Of a stretch of 64,000 bases of DNA, positions 40,861 to 52,981 are shown in pieces. The DNA is from Topomyia yanbarensis (Eukaryota; Arthropoda; Insecta; Diptera; Culicidae). Where the stretch lies: NCBI RefSeq assembly GCF_030247195.1, contig NC_080671.1:66463412-66527411 (forward strand), written 5' to 3'. A program made the position numbers and the translations under genes. Under the pieces are notes generated by a model. The model made no database searches. It saw nothing but the letters and a program-made list of their open reading frames with translations, and was not told where the DNA came from. The number at the start of each line of letters is the position of its first letter. The first letter of the stretch is position 1.

Positions 40861-41903
40861 CGAAGAGAAATTACGAATAACAACTGCTGATATCACGAAC
40901 ATGAGTCACATAACTCCACAAGTTAAATTCGAATGCGAGCTCAAGAATAAAATATCACAACAAATAAATGACGAAAATCGTGACAAAGATCCTAAAATCA
41001 TGAAGACTAAAATAACAAAAATCGTGTTTAAGGCATTGAAATCATGAACCACTCTACTAGTTACTAAAATATTATAACGGGAATAGAAGTTATGAAAATC
41101 ATGACTAACATCCTGAAATCGTGAACATAGATAACACTACCTGACCGAAAATTCTGATACGAAACTTGTGAATAAAATATCACGATATTGTAAATATAAA
41201 TTACGAAATCATGAACATAAATCGGGCTACTCTGCCAGATAAACCCGATTGTAAACTCATGAATAAGATATCACGGGAACGTGATTAGAAATTATAACGA
41301 TCGCGTCTAAGCTCCTGGAACAAAGTTTAACAGTCGGTTCTTTGAGTTGATATACACAGAAAAAAATATTTTGTAATTTTAAGTTTATTTTCATGCACAT
41401 ATTTGGAGCATGAATATAAATGTAAAATTAAATTCCACCGCAAATGCACACGACTTCTCGTGCTTTCTTCAACGAATTTTATTATAATTTTACACGTGGA
41501 TTGAAAATTACAGTTTCTTTAAACGGAAAACCAATGCACTTCAATGTATATTTACTCGAATACTGCTGGAAAATGAATGACATGTAATATTACACGAATG
41601 AAAGTGTAAAATTGTATGCTGTTTGATGCTCCAATTTGCTTTAACGTAATTTTCAATTAAATTTTTGATTCAATCTTTGTATGTTTACATTCTTATTGAT
41701 TTACATGTCGTTTAAATTTCATTATTTTGTGGTGTGTAGTTTATACAAACCAGTGTATCCCCAAATTATGAACATTAATCATGACAAAAACTAAACATGT
41801 CCAGAGAACAACCGCAGTAATCCAACCAAACATTGGAATGTAACGCTATTTATATTTTAAGCGGAAACTAGTTTTTTGAAAACACAAATAGTTTCATGAT
41901 AAT
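40861..41903. repeat. Degenerate repeat rich in AATAAAATATCACG and CGTGATT phrases
   Basis: Phrases such as GAATAAAATATCACG, ATTACGAAAATCGTGA and CTGAAATCATGAAC recur irregularly from 40865 to 41300. They occur again near 10680 and 13380-13490, and after the LINE at 43863-43950. The family is unknown. The LINE at 41904 has inserted into it. Confidence 0.5.
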
Positions 41904-43840
41904 AAGCCGTGTGGTGTCCGGCGGGCTGAAATCTTTTTGCACTATTTCAACCAAGAATAGAACCTCTGGGAACTGCTCCCATGTCGTAAGAGGCGACTAA
42001 CAACATGCTAGGAGTTCCTAGGCCGACGTTTTGCTCCGTACCGAAGACTTAATCTGGACGGACCTTAAGGTTTTCCATATTACCCTCTTTCCAGTCTGTA
42101 TTTAGTGAATCACTGACATATACTCACCTTTTCTGATTCGCCTTTCTTGATTGTGTACCAACGTTTTAAGTTTCTTCTGGCGGTTGTATATTAGCCGTAA
42201 ATGACGAAATCTAATTCTACACTAAGTAACAGAATATATTAATATACCGGCACTTCCACGCCAAGGTTTAACTTCCAAAGCTTTGGTTTAAAAACCGTTT
42301 TTAAAAAATGGAAACTTTCATGTAGGAAATTTATTGAATTGGCCTAAGATGGAGCTGTCGAATTTCACAAAAAGCTTTTTATGTTGCAAGTGATCTGTAG
42401 TTGTGTTAAATTAGGTATTTTTCTATTATATTTGGAACCGTCTACCGACAAATCTACATTTACGAATACCTCCAAAAGTGACTCCTTGAGGTCTCATGAA
42501 GGCCTGACACTAGCTTTATGATACTTTTGCTTTTCTAAACAGTAATAAAAATCTCAACATTCAAGAACTTCACTTTGTCAGAAAATGTAGGGCCATCGGA
42601 AGCTAAAACTTCGTAAAATCGCACTCCTGGTCCTTTTTTCAGTGCAGTACTCTACGTCACTCGTTCAAATTTGCACCGCTCTTATGGTAGTCGGTATTTG
42701 CTAGTATTACTGTTCTCCCATCCATTCTGGTAGTCAAACGGTGGGATAGCAAAATTCTTACAAGTTTCCTATCTCATGCCTCCACGCGAGTCTAAGTCTA
42801 TTGATGACATTTGGTCCTTAGACCGCAGAATGAGAGGGTGCGAACAGAATGAGAGGGTGCGAACAGATCTAGTCGAGAAAACATTGCCGTAAAAATGAAT
42901 AGTTGATCGGAAATTAGCCCCAATACGACTAATCTGACTAGTATCTATGAACACGGGTCAATACGTATTGAAAATTCGCCGCGTCTGTTTTTATGAACCT
43001 AATTTAAAGCTCCGTTATTGCTAACAAGCCCGTGCATCAGGTTAACAATCCTTTATATTTCCCTTCAGTGTTCGGTATTATCGCTCGTATACTTGTATTC
43101 CACAAACAATCCGATATGGAAAATAAGAAATACTTTCCTTGATTTATAACATCTCTCGCTATTTTTGCCTGTATAATGTGTTATCACTCGGTAGTTTTCA
43201 AGCCAATAAATATATCGTAGAGAAGAAGTAGCGAATTCTGTCCAAATACTGTTGCAATAAATAGTGATCCGGCCCATTACGCGGATAAGATTAGCTTTTC
43301 TAGGCAATACTCCCACGGTCGGCCGTGTGGAGTTCAAATTGCTTTTGTTTAGGGAACATAGTATACTCTCGGTAGCCGGCTGCCCAGAGTTTAAAAATAA
43401 CCAAAAACTAAACAAGATCATCTCTTTTTCGAGTGATCGTGCACTCGAAGACTAACTAAACAACTACCTAATAAAACATGCTTTACAGGTCGCATCGTTT
43501 GCTTGGAGCGAATCCTAGACCTGATACCCTTCCAAACCACCAACTCCGCGACACCTATGGAAGAGTCTGATGAATCGTCGTCCTTCCGTTAAGTAGGTGG
43601 AGCATCAACACTTCCCGTCTACCTTATCCTTTATCCTTCCCCGTGAACGATGGAGATGGGGGCGGCCGGCAATGATGGCTATCATGCTGTTGAGGTTTTA
43701 ATATGGGTCGGATTGGTATGAATTCCTACTTACCACTTCCTAAGCAACTCTTATTAGATAATCAGCAGTCAAACATGATGAAGTCAGTGTGCAATCCGCC
43801 AAAATCATCGTCACAACGCAACGCAACGCAACGCAACGCA
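41904..43840 (+). mobile_element. Short LINE copy with 22-bp target duplication
   Basis: A 22-bp direct repeat starting ACACAAATAGTTTCATGATA lies at 41882-41903 and again at 43841-43862. Between them is a 1,937-bp unit that starts AAGCCGTGTGGTGTCCGG and ends in an (AACGC)n tail. The start matches the segment at 51437 upstream of the LINE there (AGCCGTGTGGCATCCGG, CTGCTCCCATGTCGTA), so it is the intact 5' leader of a LINE family. No RT is present, so the copy is internally deleted or non-autonomous. A short duplication (GAATGAGAGGGTGCGAACAG, 42828-42867) is inside. Confidence 0.75.
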
Positions 43841-43842
43841 AC
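43812..43842. repeat. (CAACG)n tail
   Basis: Five or six copies of CAACG directly before the right target duplication; this is the 3' tail of the LINE-like unit. Confidence 0.85.
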
Positions 43843-43862
43843 ACAAATAGTTTCATGATAAT

Positions 43863-44309
43863 TTCAGGAACTTGGTCACGATTTTCGTAATTTGTTCTGT
43901 TCACGAAATCATGATTTATATTTCATGAATTTATGAACGGTTTTTTCCGTGTATTCAGAAAAGCTCTGCATCTATTACAATAATACACGATGGACTGATA
44001 CTTGAATGAATACTACGTAGCTTTTTGCATATTTTATGATAGTTAAATTATCACTTGTTTATCCTTCATTTATCATCCCATAGTCTTTCAATATCACCGT
44101 AACGTTGCGAATTCCATTGACACCACGCGTGAGGCATATAGCGTATAAGCAAAAACGCTCGTGGTGTTGTTTTGCTCGTATTATGTGTTTCGTATGTAAA
44201 TTAAACAATCTGGTAACGTTCCCCCAAAATCAAGTTTCCTAAAATATGACTTCATTTATAAATCATTTGTGACATACCTCCATTCTGTTCGATCCACCGT
44301 TGATTTTAA
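43863..44309. other. Intronic, end of the split repeat, nothing coding
   Basis: The first ~90 bp resemble the repeat at 40861-41903 (CACGATTTTCGTAAT, AAATCATGA). The rest is unrecognised. Confidence 0.4.
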
Positions 44310-44403
44310 CCCTTCGCAGACCAGGTGGGGTCGGATGCGATTCCATGTTTATTGGTTGTATGGTGTAGTGCATGCGTGGGGATCTCACCTGGTCTGCGGA
44401 GGG
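44310..44403. mobile_element. Tiny TTAA-type hairpin MITE
   Basis: TTAA (44306-44309) precedes CCCTTCGCAGACCAGGTG; the right end is CACCTGGTCTGCGGAGGG followed by TTAG, a one-base change from TTAA. The arms fill about 40% of the 94-bp element. Confidence 0.7.
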
Positions 44404-46477
44404 TTAGATAGACAAATGCCCTACCTAGTATCACGTTTCGGTTCGTTCTTTTATCATTGTGAAATATAGATAATAAATACAAACTAAATTCTCGTGGATT
44501 CATGGTGTTGTAACATTAGAAAATTCGGCAAAAAACTTGTTTTACGATTTAGCACATAACTCTACATCTACTGGACTAATCCTTTTGAAGTTTTGAATTG
44601 TTTTTGTCCACATAATGCTCCAGGTAATGATGGAAGTTTTTTTCTTTTTTCCGATTTCTGAATTTTAAGTAGCACTTTGAAGTTCAAAATCCGATTATCG
44701 AAAAAAGGTTACTAACATGTTATAATAAAAATAGTAATTTTGCAAAAAGCTCCCATAGTTATGAAGAATAACTGTACAACGTGTTAACAGGATTGGTCCA
44801 GTATATTTTGAGTTATGTTGTACACTGCGTATTTTCGAGGTGCCTCCGGAAATTCAGTGTCAGCCGCCAAATTTTTAACATTTTGCAATGAAAACTTAGG
44901 AAAATGTTTTTCAAATGTTGCATTATGGTATGAAAATAGACTCTGTATCGCCAAAAAAAACAAAAAAGATTTTTTTATCGTAGAATATTCTCGCTTTAAA
45001 ACTTTCTGAGAACATTTTTAAAAAAGTCCAATTTTACCCGACGAACAGGGTTCTTCAATCCAGAAATATATGAACCACACAAGAATGTTATTAAGCTGAA
45101 CTAAGCGTATTCCGAAAACTTGTCATGATATGACATTAATTTATGCAAAGTGACCAGGAAATCAAGTGACTTCAGGGAACAAGTTCCTCGCTCTCCCATG
45201 CTACTGAAGCGTTGCGATTTCCGGCTCGATCAGGAAATCAAAACACCGAACCTGCCTAGAACAGCCAAAACGCGCTTCGCGCTATGTCTCGTAGTTTGAA
45301 ACACATTTCCGTTGTTTACCAAACATCAACCGTGTATGGTATGTGTTCAAGGTGTTAATCTTATTTTGCTACTGGATGAAAAACTGTAAACGTAATATGT
45401 GCGGATCCAGGACTGCTTATCAAGTGAGTATGTACTACTCTTACCAACTATGCATATAAATTTAGTGGATGCATTTCCTTCGTTAAAAACAAACTGTAAA
45501 TATATATTTTCTATGGATTCGATTGCAAGCTGGTGGCATTCTTTAAGTTTAACTCCAGCATAATACTCATTCATTACATTGCATTCACTGAACCGCTTTT
45601 ATGTACAACAATTTTAATAAACATACAGAAGCTAGAATTCGTTCATCACCCCGTAATCCAATCAGAAGCCAGCGCAATTCAGTACCACGTACATTTATAA
45701 AGGTGCAGGAGAAATTTCTGCTGAGACAAACCAAATAAACCTGTTAGTAATTAGAGAACTGCTTCAAAGGCGGAAATTAACTTCATGCCTCTTCGTTCAC
45801 AAGCAGCTGAATTGTTCTCACGTACCTACACAGCTGAATTGAATTTGGAGAAACAATTGCACCAGGCACAGATTGGTTAGATGGATGAGCTACCCTCTTA
45901 CTAGTTATATCACGTTGCGACATAATTGGATTGTCACAAGAGCCAGGAATCGAATTTCCGCCGTACCAGACTGAGTTGATTTCTGATGGCGAAAGAGACA
46001 ATGAATATGACACTTTGTTTTCAATTTGCAAACCGACAGATCGTTTCTCTAAGCAGTTTTGAACAGTCTAGGAAATAGGCGACGACGTAATAATTTATGA
46101 TCGATCATTTGAGCTGCCTCCTTGAAATGCAGTCATCACACTTTCAATGTTTTTATTACCAATGTCAAGTTACGTCAAAGGTTTAAAAAAAATTGAATGA
46201 ACCACCTGTGTAGATAAAAGTGGCAATAAAGTTAATGTTCAAAAACACAAGAAGACTATAAAAGTATTTGATTATTCCAAACTTACTATTGAAGTTTAAA
46301 CAACTATTGGTCGTTACCTCGTATCTAGGAATGGTATGGTAATGAATGCCAAAATAGAAAACCTGATAAACATCTGAACTATAAACGAACAAAAAACCTA
46401 CTTGTGCTACTGGAAATCTAAAACGAAGTGGTCGGACTGCTACCCTAATCTATTTCAGCTTATGACAATCATCTCAT
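44404..46477. other. Intronic, no recognised gene
   Basis: Two minus-strand open stretches (45574-45347 and 46031-45783) have protein-like composition, for example LKECHQLAIESIENIYLQFV. They match no family that I recognise and have no clear splice context. They may be decayed transposon or gene fragments. Confidence 0.35.
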
Positions 46478-47092
46478 ACACGGTAAAAAACTGACACGTG
46501 TAATACAAATGATTATGAACTTGAATCAGATTGTCTTCTATCACTACCAAAAGAAGTGATTTTAGCTTTGATTTTCTAATGATTCACAATCTGTACCAAT
46601 GTGATCTAGTCTTTGAAAACTATTTAATGGAAATCACCTTTAGATGGACAAGTATATCTGTTGAATTTGCACCACTGTAAAAATCTATTGATTTTGAAAA
46701 GATTATTCTTCAAGTTTTCAAAAGTACCAGCATGAAAATGTTTCTAATAAATGTTCACAAATCGGAGCGAAAACTGGCATTCCCTGAGTATTCTAGAGCG
46801 TGAGTATTACCGGTTTTTGTTGTGCTCATTTTTATTATGCCATGGTTTATTTTCAGATAACGGAATACATAGATAAATCGTAAGGGAAATGTACAAGATA
46901 TTACAAGATATATACGATTATTCAACAGCAATGTGCAAAGCATTCTAGTTTGATGTGATTTGCTGTTGGTTTCGTAATACTTGGATATGATCTCTTCCAA
47001 TGGATTGGCGCATCGCATTGTAATGTTTGGAAAGTAGTGCGAATTCAACAGTAAATTACTTTACATCAATGTGACGATTTTTTACCGTGTAG
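46478..47092. mobile_element. MITE with ACACGGTAAAAAA ends
   Basis: The ends pair as ACACGGTAAAAAACTG (46478 on) and GATTTTTTACCGTGT (to about 47090). Two readings of the target site are possible. One is a TA duplication directly outside CACGGT, as in Tc1/mariner-type MITEs. The other is an 8-bp CATCTCAT at 46470-46477 and 47093-47100. No coding capacity. Confidence 0.7.
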
Positions 47093-47403
47093 CATCTCAT
47101 GGTTATCGTAAGCTGCAACTTATGTTATATGATCGAACATTGTGCAATTTTGATATCAACTCTCGGACTAGTTAGACTAGTTGACTCAATGTATTGCGAA
47201 AATTTCATCAGTGGCTAAAAATAGGTATATATAAAATTGATCAGACTTCGTTTGGTGGTCTATAAAAATTAGAAAAATCGTATGTTTAGACCAATCCACC
47301 ACTCGGATATATACATGCAATAATACACCGAGGGGAGCTAATTCTATAATGTATTTTAAATAAAGGGCAGAAAATTTCTCTCAGTACTTGCACCAATATT
47401 TAA

Positions 47404-47921
47404 CCCATTCATGCCCATGTTGTTTGTGGACAACAACGTTTTTAAACAGCTATAACTTTTAATTAAGGCGAAATTTGCTCCCAAAAACAAGTAAGGCTAA
47501 TAAATGTGACTATTGCCTTTCATTGGAGTATTGATAGTTGCAAGGGCCAGCTCTAGAACTGAAGTTATTGCCATTAGTCTGATTGGATTCCGATGGAGCA
47601 GTGCTGCCAGGAACAGTTTACGTTGACGACGGAAAATGAATTTTTCATTTATCTTCGTTATATTGCAATATTATAGAAAATTGATAAAACTTATCAATTT
47701 AGACTGTCTTTGGCTACATTTTCCACGCAATTGGACTGTTGTAAATATTCCAGGATTGTTGTATTGAGCATTGGAAGGTAAAAATTGAGCAGCTTCTAGC
47801 GCTGCGATGGTAGCACCTATCTTTATGAAAAAAGGCTTTTCGTGTGTCTTGACCCCATCGTTTTCAAGAAAAATAGTTTTGTAACCCTACATGCACGAGA
47901 GAAAAGTTGGACATGAAAGGG
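47404..47921. mobile_element. TTAA-flanked MITE, copy 2
   Basis: TTAA at 47400-47403, CCCATTCATGCCCATG start, TTGGACATGAAAGGG end, TTAA at 47922-47925. It is homologous over its full length to 11402-11920 in the same orientation. Each copy has private point differences. Confidence 0.88.
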
Positions 47922-47925
47922 TTAA

Positions 47926-48767
47926 GATTGATCAATTTCAGAAAAAATATTGAATTTTTTAAATTCTTGAAATCCTCTTTGACGCTTGTTGTTGTGATTG
48001 TAACGTAAAAGGAGAGTTTCTGGTTTTATAAACGCTTTATTCGACGAGACGTTTAAAAATCCCTGCCGGAGAAATATAGAATTATTAGTAGTGTAGGTAT
48101 TTTTTGTATGCAGTTCAGTAATGGTTTCATTCTACGATAAAGTTTTTCTGTAAATAATATGTCTCTTTTACGATTTAATTCGGTTAGTACTTTTTGCTGT
48201 CTATCAATAGCTCAACTAAGCCAGGCCGATTCTTGGCTTCGAGTGCAAATTGCTCAAAAAGTTTGACCCTTTTCAAAAGACAGCCTAGATCATTTTTGGA
48301 AAAAACAGTATGCAAAGTGGCTTTTTGTGACAGTGTACCGAAAGATTAATTAAAATCTGATCCAACTTTGAATGCGATTTAGCGCGAAATTCGTCTATAT
48401 GCGAAATTGATTTCTCCAGTGACGTACGTAGAAGTTTATTGTTTTAGTGCTTAACTTTTTTTAATTAACGATTTTGTGCCGATTTTTGACATTTTCGGCA
48501 TTTTTTCACTCAAAATTACGCGAAAAATCAAAATATAGCAAAAAATACTACGTACGTTGCTTGCTATTGTCATAAGGAATCAAAAAAACTAAAGCTTTTG
48601 GCGCTAGGTCAAAAATTGCGGGAGTTAGTTTTCCGTCCGTGGACCCCTTCCAAACAAAACGTGCATGGGGGGAAAGAGTTACAAAATGCCCATATTGTGG
48701 TGATGTTACTCTAAATTACTCTTACTATTACTAATTGTTTGTGATTTATTACTTAAATCCTATTTAA
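47926..48767. other. Intronic, nothing recognised
   Basis: No coding content. Short ACGTACGT-containing phrases near 48422 and 48549 are weakly inverted. Confidence 0.4.
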
Positions 48768-48970
48768 GGTTGAACAGAGAAAGGGCAAAATTTGCAAACG
48801 AAAAAAGCAGTTTTTTTTTCCACACCGTATGTCAGATCTTCATAAAAATCAATCAGCAGTACTGTAACAACATTCTACATACGCCGATTGATTTTTATGA
48901 AGATCTGACATACGTTGTGGAAAAAAACTGCTTTTTTCGTTTGCGAATTTTGCGCATTCTCTGTCCAACC
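48768..48970. mobile_element. TTAA-flanked hairpin MITE
   Basis: TTAA at 48764-48767 and 48971-48974. Arms of about 90 bp (GGTTGAACAGAGAAAGG... and ...TTCTCTGTCCAACC) leave only a 20-bp loop. An 84-codon plus-strand frame across it is accidental. Confidence 0.82.
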
Positions 48971-49425
48971 TTAACCGGATCTCAATTCAGCTCTTTCTTG
49001 CGTCAAGAAAAATTCCCGAAATAAGCCTATTTTTTCGAGCTCTACTGTGGTGTAACCGCTTAAATCAACAGTAAATTTCACCAATCAAATTAACATTTTT
49101 GGAAATTCCAAATGTATTTAAAATATGTGAAAATCATGATTTGGGGTCACCTATAAAAAAATATTTATGATCGAAATATTCAGTGGCTAGTATTAAATAG
49201 AGGACCAAACCAAACCTCAAATGGACTGTGCAGTATTCCCAATATTAAACCCTTCCCGCACCGTCTACACATATCAAACGGCTGGTTCACGAAGACAAAA
49301 CCAGAGTTTTGTTGTTTACAAAACTAATGGCAGAATAATTAAATTTTGACAATACTGCGTCATTATATATGAGTGCAGTGAAAGTTTAATGGCAAAAGCA
49401 GAAATTGCGTTTAACTTAATTTTAG

Positions 49426-49540
49426 AATAAAGCCATGGTTGCGTTTCGACTTCGCCTCATCAGAAACCGACACTAACTTATTGCCGGAATAGATCTGCGC
49501 CGGCTTGACGCTAAAGTCGAAACGCACCCATGACTTTATT
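49426..49540. mobile_element. Hairpin MITE, 115 bp
   Basis: AATAAAGCCATGGTTGCG (49426 on) pairs with CGCACCCATGACTTTATT (to 49540); 26-bp arms with few mismatches. Confidence 0.65.
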
Positions 49541-50859
49541 GAGGTAAGATTTGTGCCCTTCACCTACAAAGAGCGGTTTCACCAAAAATTTTCGCTTTTG
49601 GGAGAAAGATTGGTGTTTACCCATTTTTTCTTCCTAGGGAGGAATATAGCACAGTAATTTTAGAGGTCAAATTGCTTGGATTTGTAGGCTTTGATATTTA
49701 CTGATAGCTGAAATAGTCCATTATTATCAAAACCCAAATTTACACTGCGTGTAACCAACCATAGCTTCCTAAAGTTCGTGAATGAGAAAGAAACAATGGC
49801 ACCACTAGGTAGATTAAACTGTTTCTTTTTCTAAATGTTGAATTGTTGATAAGAGTCTGTTTGTCTGTGAAATTATTGACCATTATTATTACGTGCATGT
49901 TTTACAGCCACTTTTAACTTCATTCCGATTTATTTAAAGGAACAGGTAAAATTGCGATAATTATGTTTTAATTATTACCTGCTGTTCGGAATGAAAGCCG
50001 GTAGTATCAACAGTGAAACGTATAGCTGATCAAACGCCTACAGCGACGATATCAGTTCACATCAGTTTTTTTGTCTTTTTTGAGAGGCAAGAGCGAAGGC
50101 CATTGAGTTATTTGTTTATTTGATTTAAATGTTTTTCGCAAAAAAAAATCAGCGGTGGTTTACGGGAACCTTTATGCAGGCACATGACAACCCAGAACTG
50201 TAATAAATAAACATTTTTCTGAGAATAAATAACTAGTTACGCATGATATTTATACAGTTGACACGTGTTTTTAGAGCTTCCGAGTGAACTTAAGGGATCT
50301 CATTTGAACAAGGTTTAATTTGCAGACTTCGTCTTTTGACCTCTCGAAAGAAAACCTAGAGGAACTGGAGGAACGACATACAAAATGTTATTAGTATACA
50401 CTATTTTTAGTGAAGCCTTAAAGTGGAAAAAGGCTTAAAAATCGATCTCAAATTTTGAGATCGCACCATTACGTCAAATTTGAAATTTTTTTGCACGTTC
50501 TTAGGTCATTTCTCCAATGAATTTAGCTTACTTTAGAGCCCTATAATGTTTCAGATCGATCATGAGGCAGCAAGCTGTACGCAGTTTTGGAATTCCACGC
50601 GCACCTAATCTTAGACAGAACGTCACCACGGACGCCATTTAGTTTTTTTTCGTCTTGAAAAAAATTGTAAATGAAGACGGAAATATAAGCTTTTTGAATT
50701 CTAAAGCTGTTTCCTTCTATGTTTTTTGACACAAAAAATTCCAAATTTTGCTTACTTTTTGGCCATTTGAATAAGCGTCTCCCTTTAATATTGATCACGC
50801 TCAAAAAAAACTTCGATGTATCAGAAGTGGGGCGAATCTTGCTTGAGTGTATCGTGATT
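49541..50859. other. Intronic, nothing firmly recognised
   Basis: No gene. The phrase GAGAAAGAAACAATGGCACC near 49790 is a degenerate edge of the modular mosquito repeat seen at 10720 and 22728. Confidence 0.4.
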
Positions 50860-51350
50860 GAATATTGTTTTTCGGAAAGTAGAAGGAAAATAAGGAAAAA
50901 TTGTGCGTCGGGGTGCGTCGGTTTTTATTGACATCTGAAGCTGCTTTTTATTATCAATAATAAAAATATCTAGTGGGACTGAATATTAATTTTGGTGTAT
51001 TTTTGAGTGCTCAGTTGAATATCAGATTTTGTATACAATGTCGCGTTCTCAAGTAATGCACGTTTACAGTCACGAATACTTGAATATATGTACAAACACA
51101 CTTTTTTACGGTCAAGATCAGATAATTCAGAAACCGTCAAGTTGCTCAGTGCTTTCTAGAAAATTTTATAACATAATACAGCGCATCCTTTGAAAAAATA
51201 GTTTTGGTTATTAATTCCCCTAAAAGTAATAATGGGGAATCAATTGTTCAAAAGCACTGTTTAGAGGCTTAGTGTTTTCAGTAAAGATGTTGACATTAGA
51301 AAAAAACTTTGTTGAAGACATGAGTGGTTTATGTATTCAGGGCGTCGGGA
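50860..51350. repeat. Left arm of a long inverted repeat
   Basis: Read forward, it matches the complement of about 54740-55330. Shared phrases include TTGTTTTTCGGAAAGT, AAAAGTAATAATGG and ATGCACGTT. Divergence is visible throughout. The arms enclose the LINE and DD37E insertions. Confidence 0.7.
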
Positions 51351-51436
51351 TATATTAGGTTATTTAAGGCTGTGCTTCACTAGGAGGTTGATGGATGGTT
51401 GGTCTATTTTATTTCTCTGGACAAGACCAGGTCAGC

Positions 51437-52981
51437 AGCCGTGTGGCATCCGGTTGAAGTATCTCAAACAAGAATTGATCCACTGGATTACTGCTCCCAT
51501 GTCGTAGAAAGCCCTTCTAACAGAAGTCCTCAAGCCAAGACGTTTCTCCGTGCCGAGTACTAAAAGATGCCAGTTGCTTACGGAGTGTCGTGGACGTTTG
51601 TTTCTTTGCAAATCGTGGGATTCAAATAATGCTTATGTCCCTAATACGCATTTCGGGGCTCGCGTTAAGCGACTATAAGCCAACGTGCTTGATAGCTTCT
51701 ATTTCCTGTAGAATAAGTGCTGATTGATTGAGTATGGTTAGAATAGCAAAAGTAATCTTCAGCAGGAACGTACAGCAACTATGTATCTATCGCCTTGTGC
51801 AGCAGGCAAAAGATTTCATAGATTTGGTTCAAGAATCGTATTTCCATAAAGGAAACTGGTATACTGGAAAGCTTCTTAACCCCGTCTTCGTAACTTTCAA
51901 CAAAAAATGGCATGACAAAACCACGTGAAATGCCTCCCTTGTGAGCGCTATTTATGCATGTCTTATGTCCATCGTCACAACTCGTGACATATGTGCTGTC
52001 ACAGGCAATATAACTGTTGCTAACATGAACAGGAGATACGCTACGTAGCATGCATATCAGCGGGGAAAGTCTACTACCATTCTGTTGCACAATGTTGTCT
52101 ACAACATTGAAAAAGGTTTTTCGCAAAAGTAATCAAGTTTATGAGTTTTTCAGGATATTGAAGGTGCTTTTGACAATATGTCAATATGTCTATTTGGAAG
52201 CAGCACGAAGTCATGGAGTACCTTCATATATCACTAACTGGATACATGCAATGCTTAGCAACCGACATCTGTGCTCATCGATAAGACAAAGATAAGGAAA
52301 TTAAGCGTCTGCGGATGCCCTAAAGGTGGTGTGCTGTCACCACTTCTATGGAACCTGTGGAAGTATACAGTTGCTCCCACTCACACGTAGTTTTGTTTTT
52401 AAACGTTCAATGTGAGAATTCCTCCTCGCTAGATTCTGTATGGCGTACAATCGGCACTTCAACAGGGAGAATTTTCGGTAAAAGAATCTTTTTTTGCTCT
52501 GACAGTCAGGCTGCTCTGAAAGCACTTAGTTCGACAGATTCGAGATTGAAATTAGTAATCGCATGTCGAACTCAACTCGAAGAACTTGGCATTTCAAATG
52601 CTATCTACCTTCTATTGGTACCCGATCATTCCGGTATTACTGGAAATGAATAGGAGGACGAATTGACCAGAGCTGGCGCTGCAACTGATTTCGTTGGTCC
52701 AGAACCGGTTCTACCACTGTCGATAAGTCGGATAAAGCACGGCTTTATCTTTGGGCTGCATCCGAACATGCAAGCACAATTGCAGTATGCTAGTGATGGC
52801 ACTGATTAGACATTTTAAACTCAATTATCACATGGCTACTATTCAACGTGCTGAGTATTATTCGTGTGATCTTTGTGATTCCGATTACGGAACTTCATAT
52901 CATTTGATATGCAACTGCCCTGCAGTAATGCAATTGCGTATCCGGATTTTCGGTTCTCCATACATAAATGAACCTATGTAT
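51437..52981 (+). pseudogene. LOA-like LINE, 5' leader through RNase H
   Basis: A plus-strand LINE copy. The 5' leader at 51437-51720 resembles the start of the unit at 41904. Endonuclease start (LVQESYFHKGNWYTGKLLN) lies at 51800-51890, then a jump to RT (RSHGVPSYITNWIHAMLSNR near 52210; a CGCPKGGVLSPLLWNL-type segment near 52310). RNase H follows (SDSQAALKALSSTDSRLKL near 52498, VPDHSGITGNE near 52620), then a C-terminal segment (HFKLNYHMATIQRAEYYSCD near 52810). Stops and deletions make it dead. It is cut at 52981 by the DD37E transposon and resumes at 54277. Confidence 0.8.

Noticed and set aside
43800..43842. CRISPR-like array
   Set aside because: Five-base tandem units with no spacers, in a eukaryotic genome; it is a LINE tail.
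48770..49024. 84-codon plus-strand gene
   Set aside because: It runs across a hairpin MITE and is an accident of its arms.
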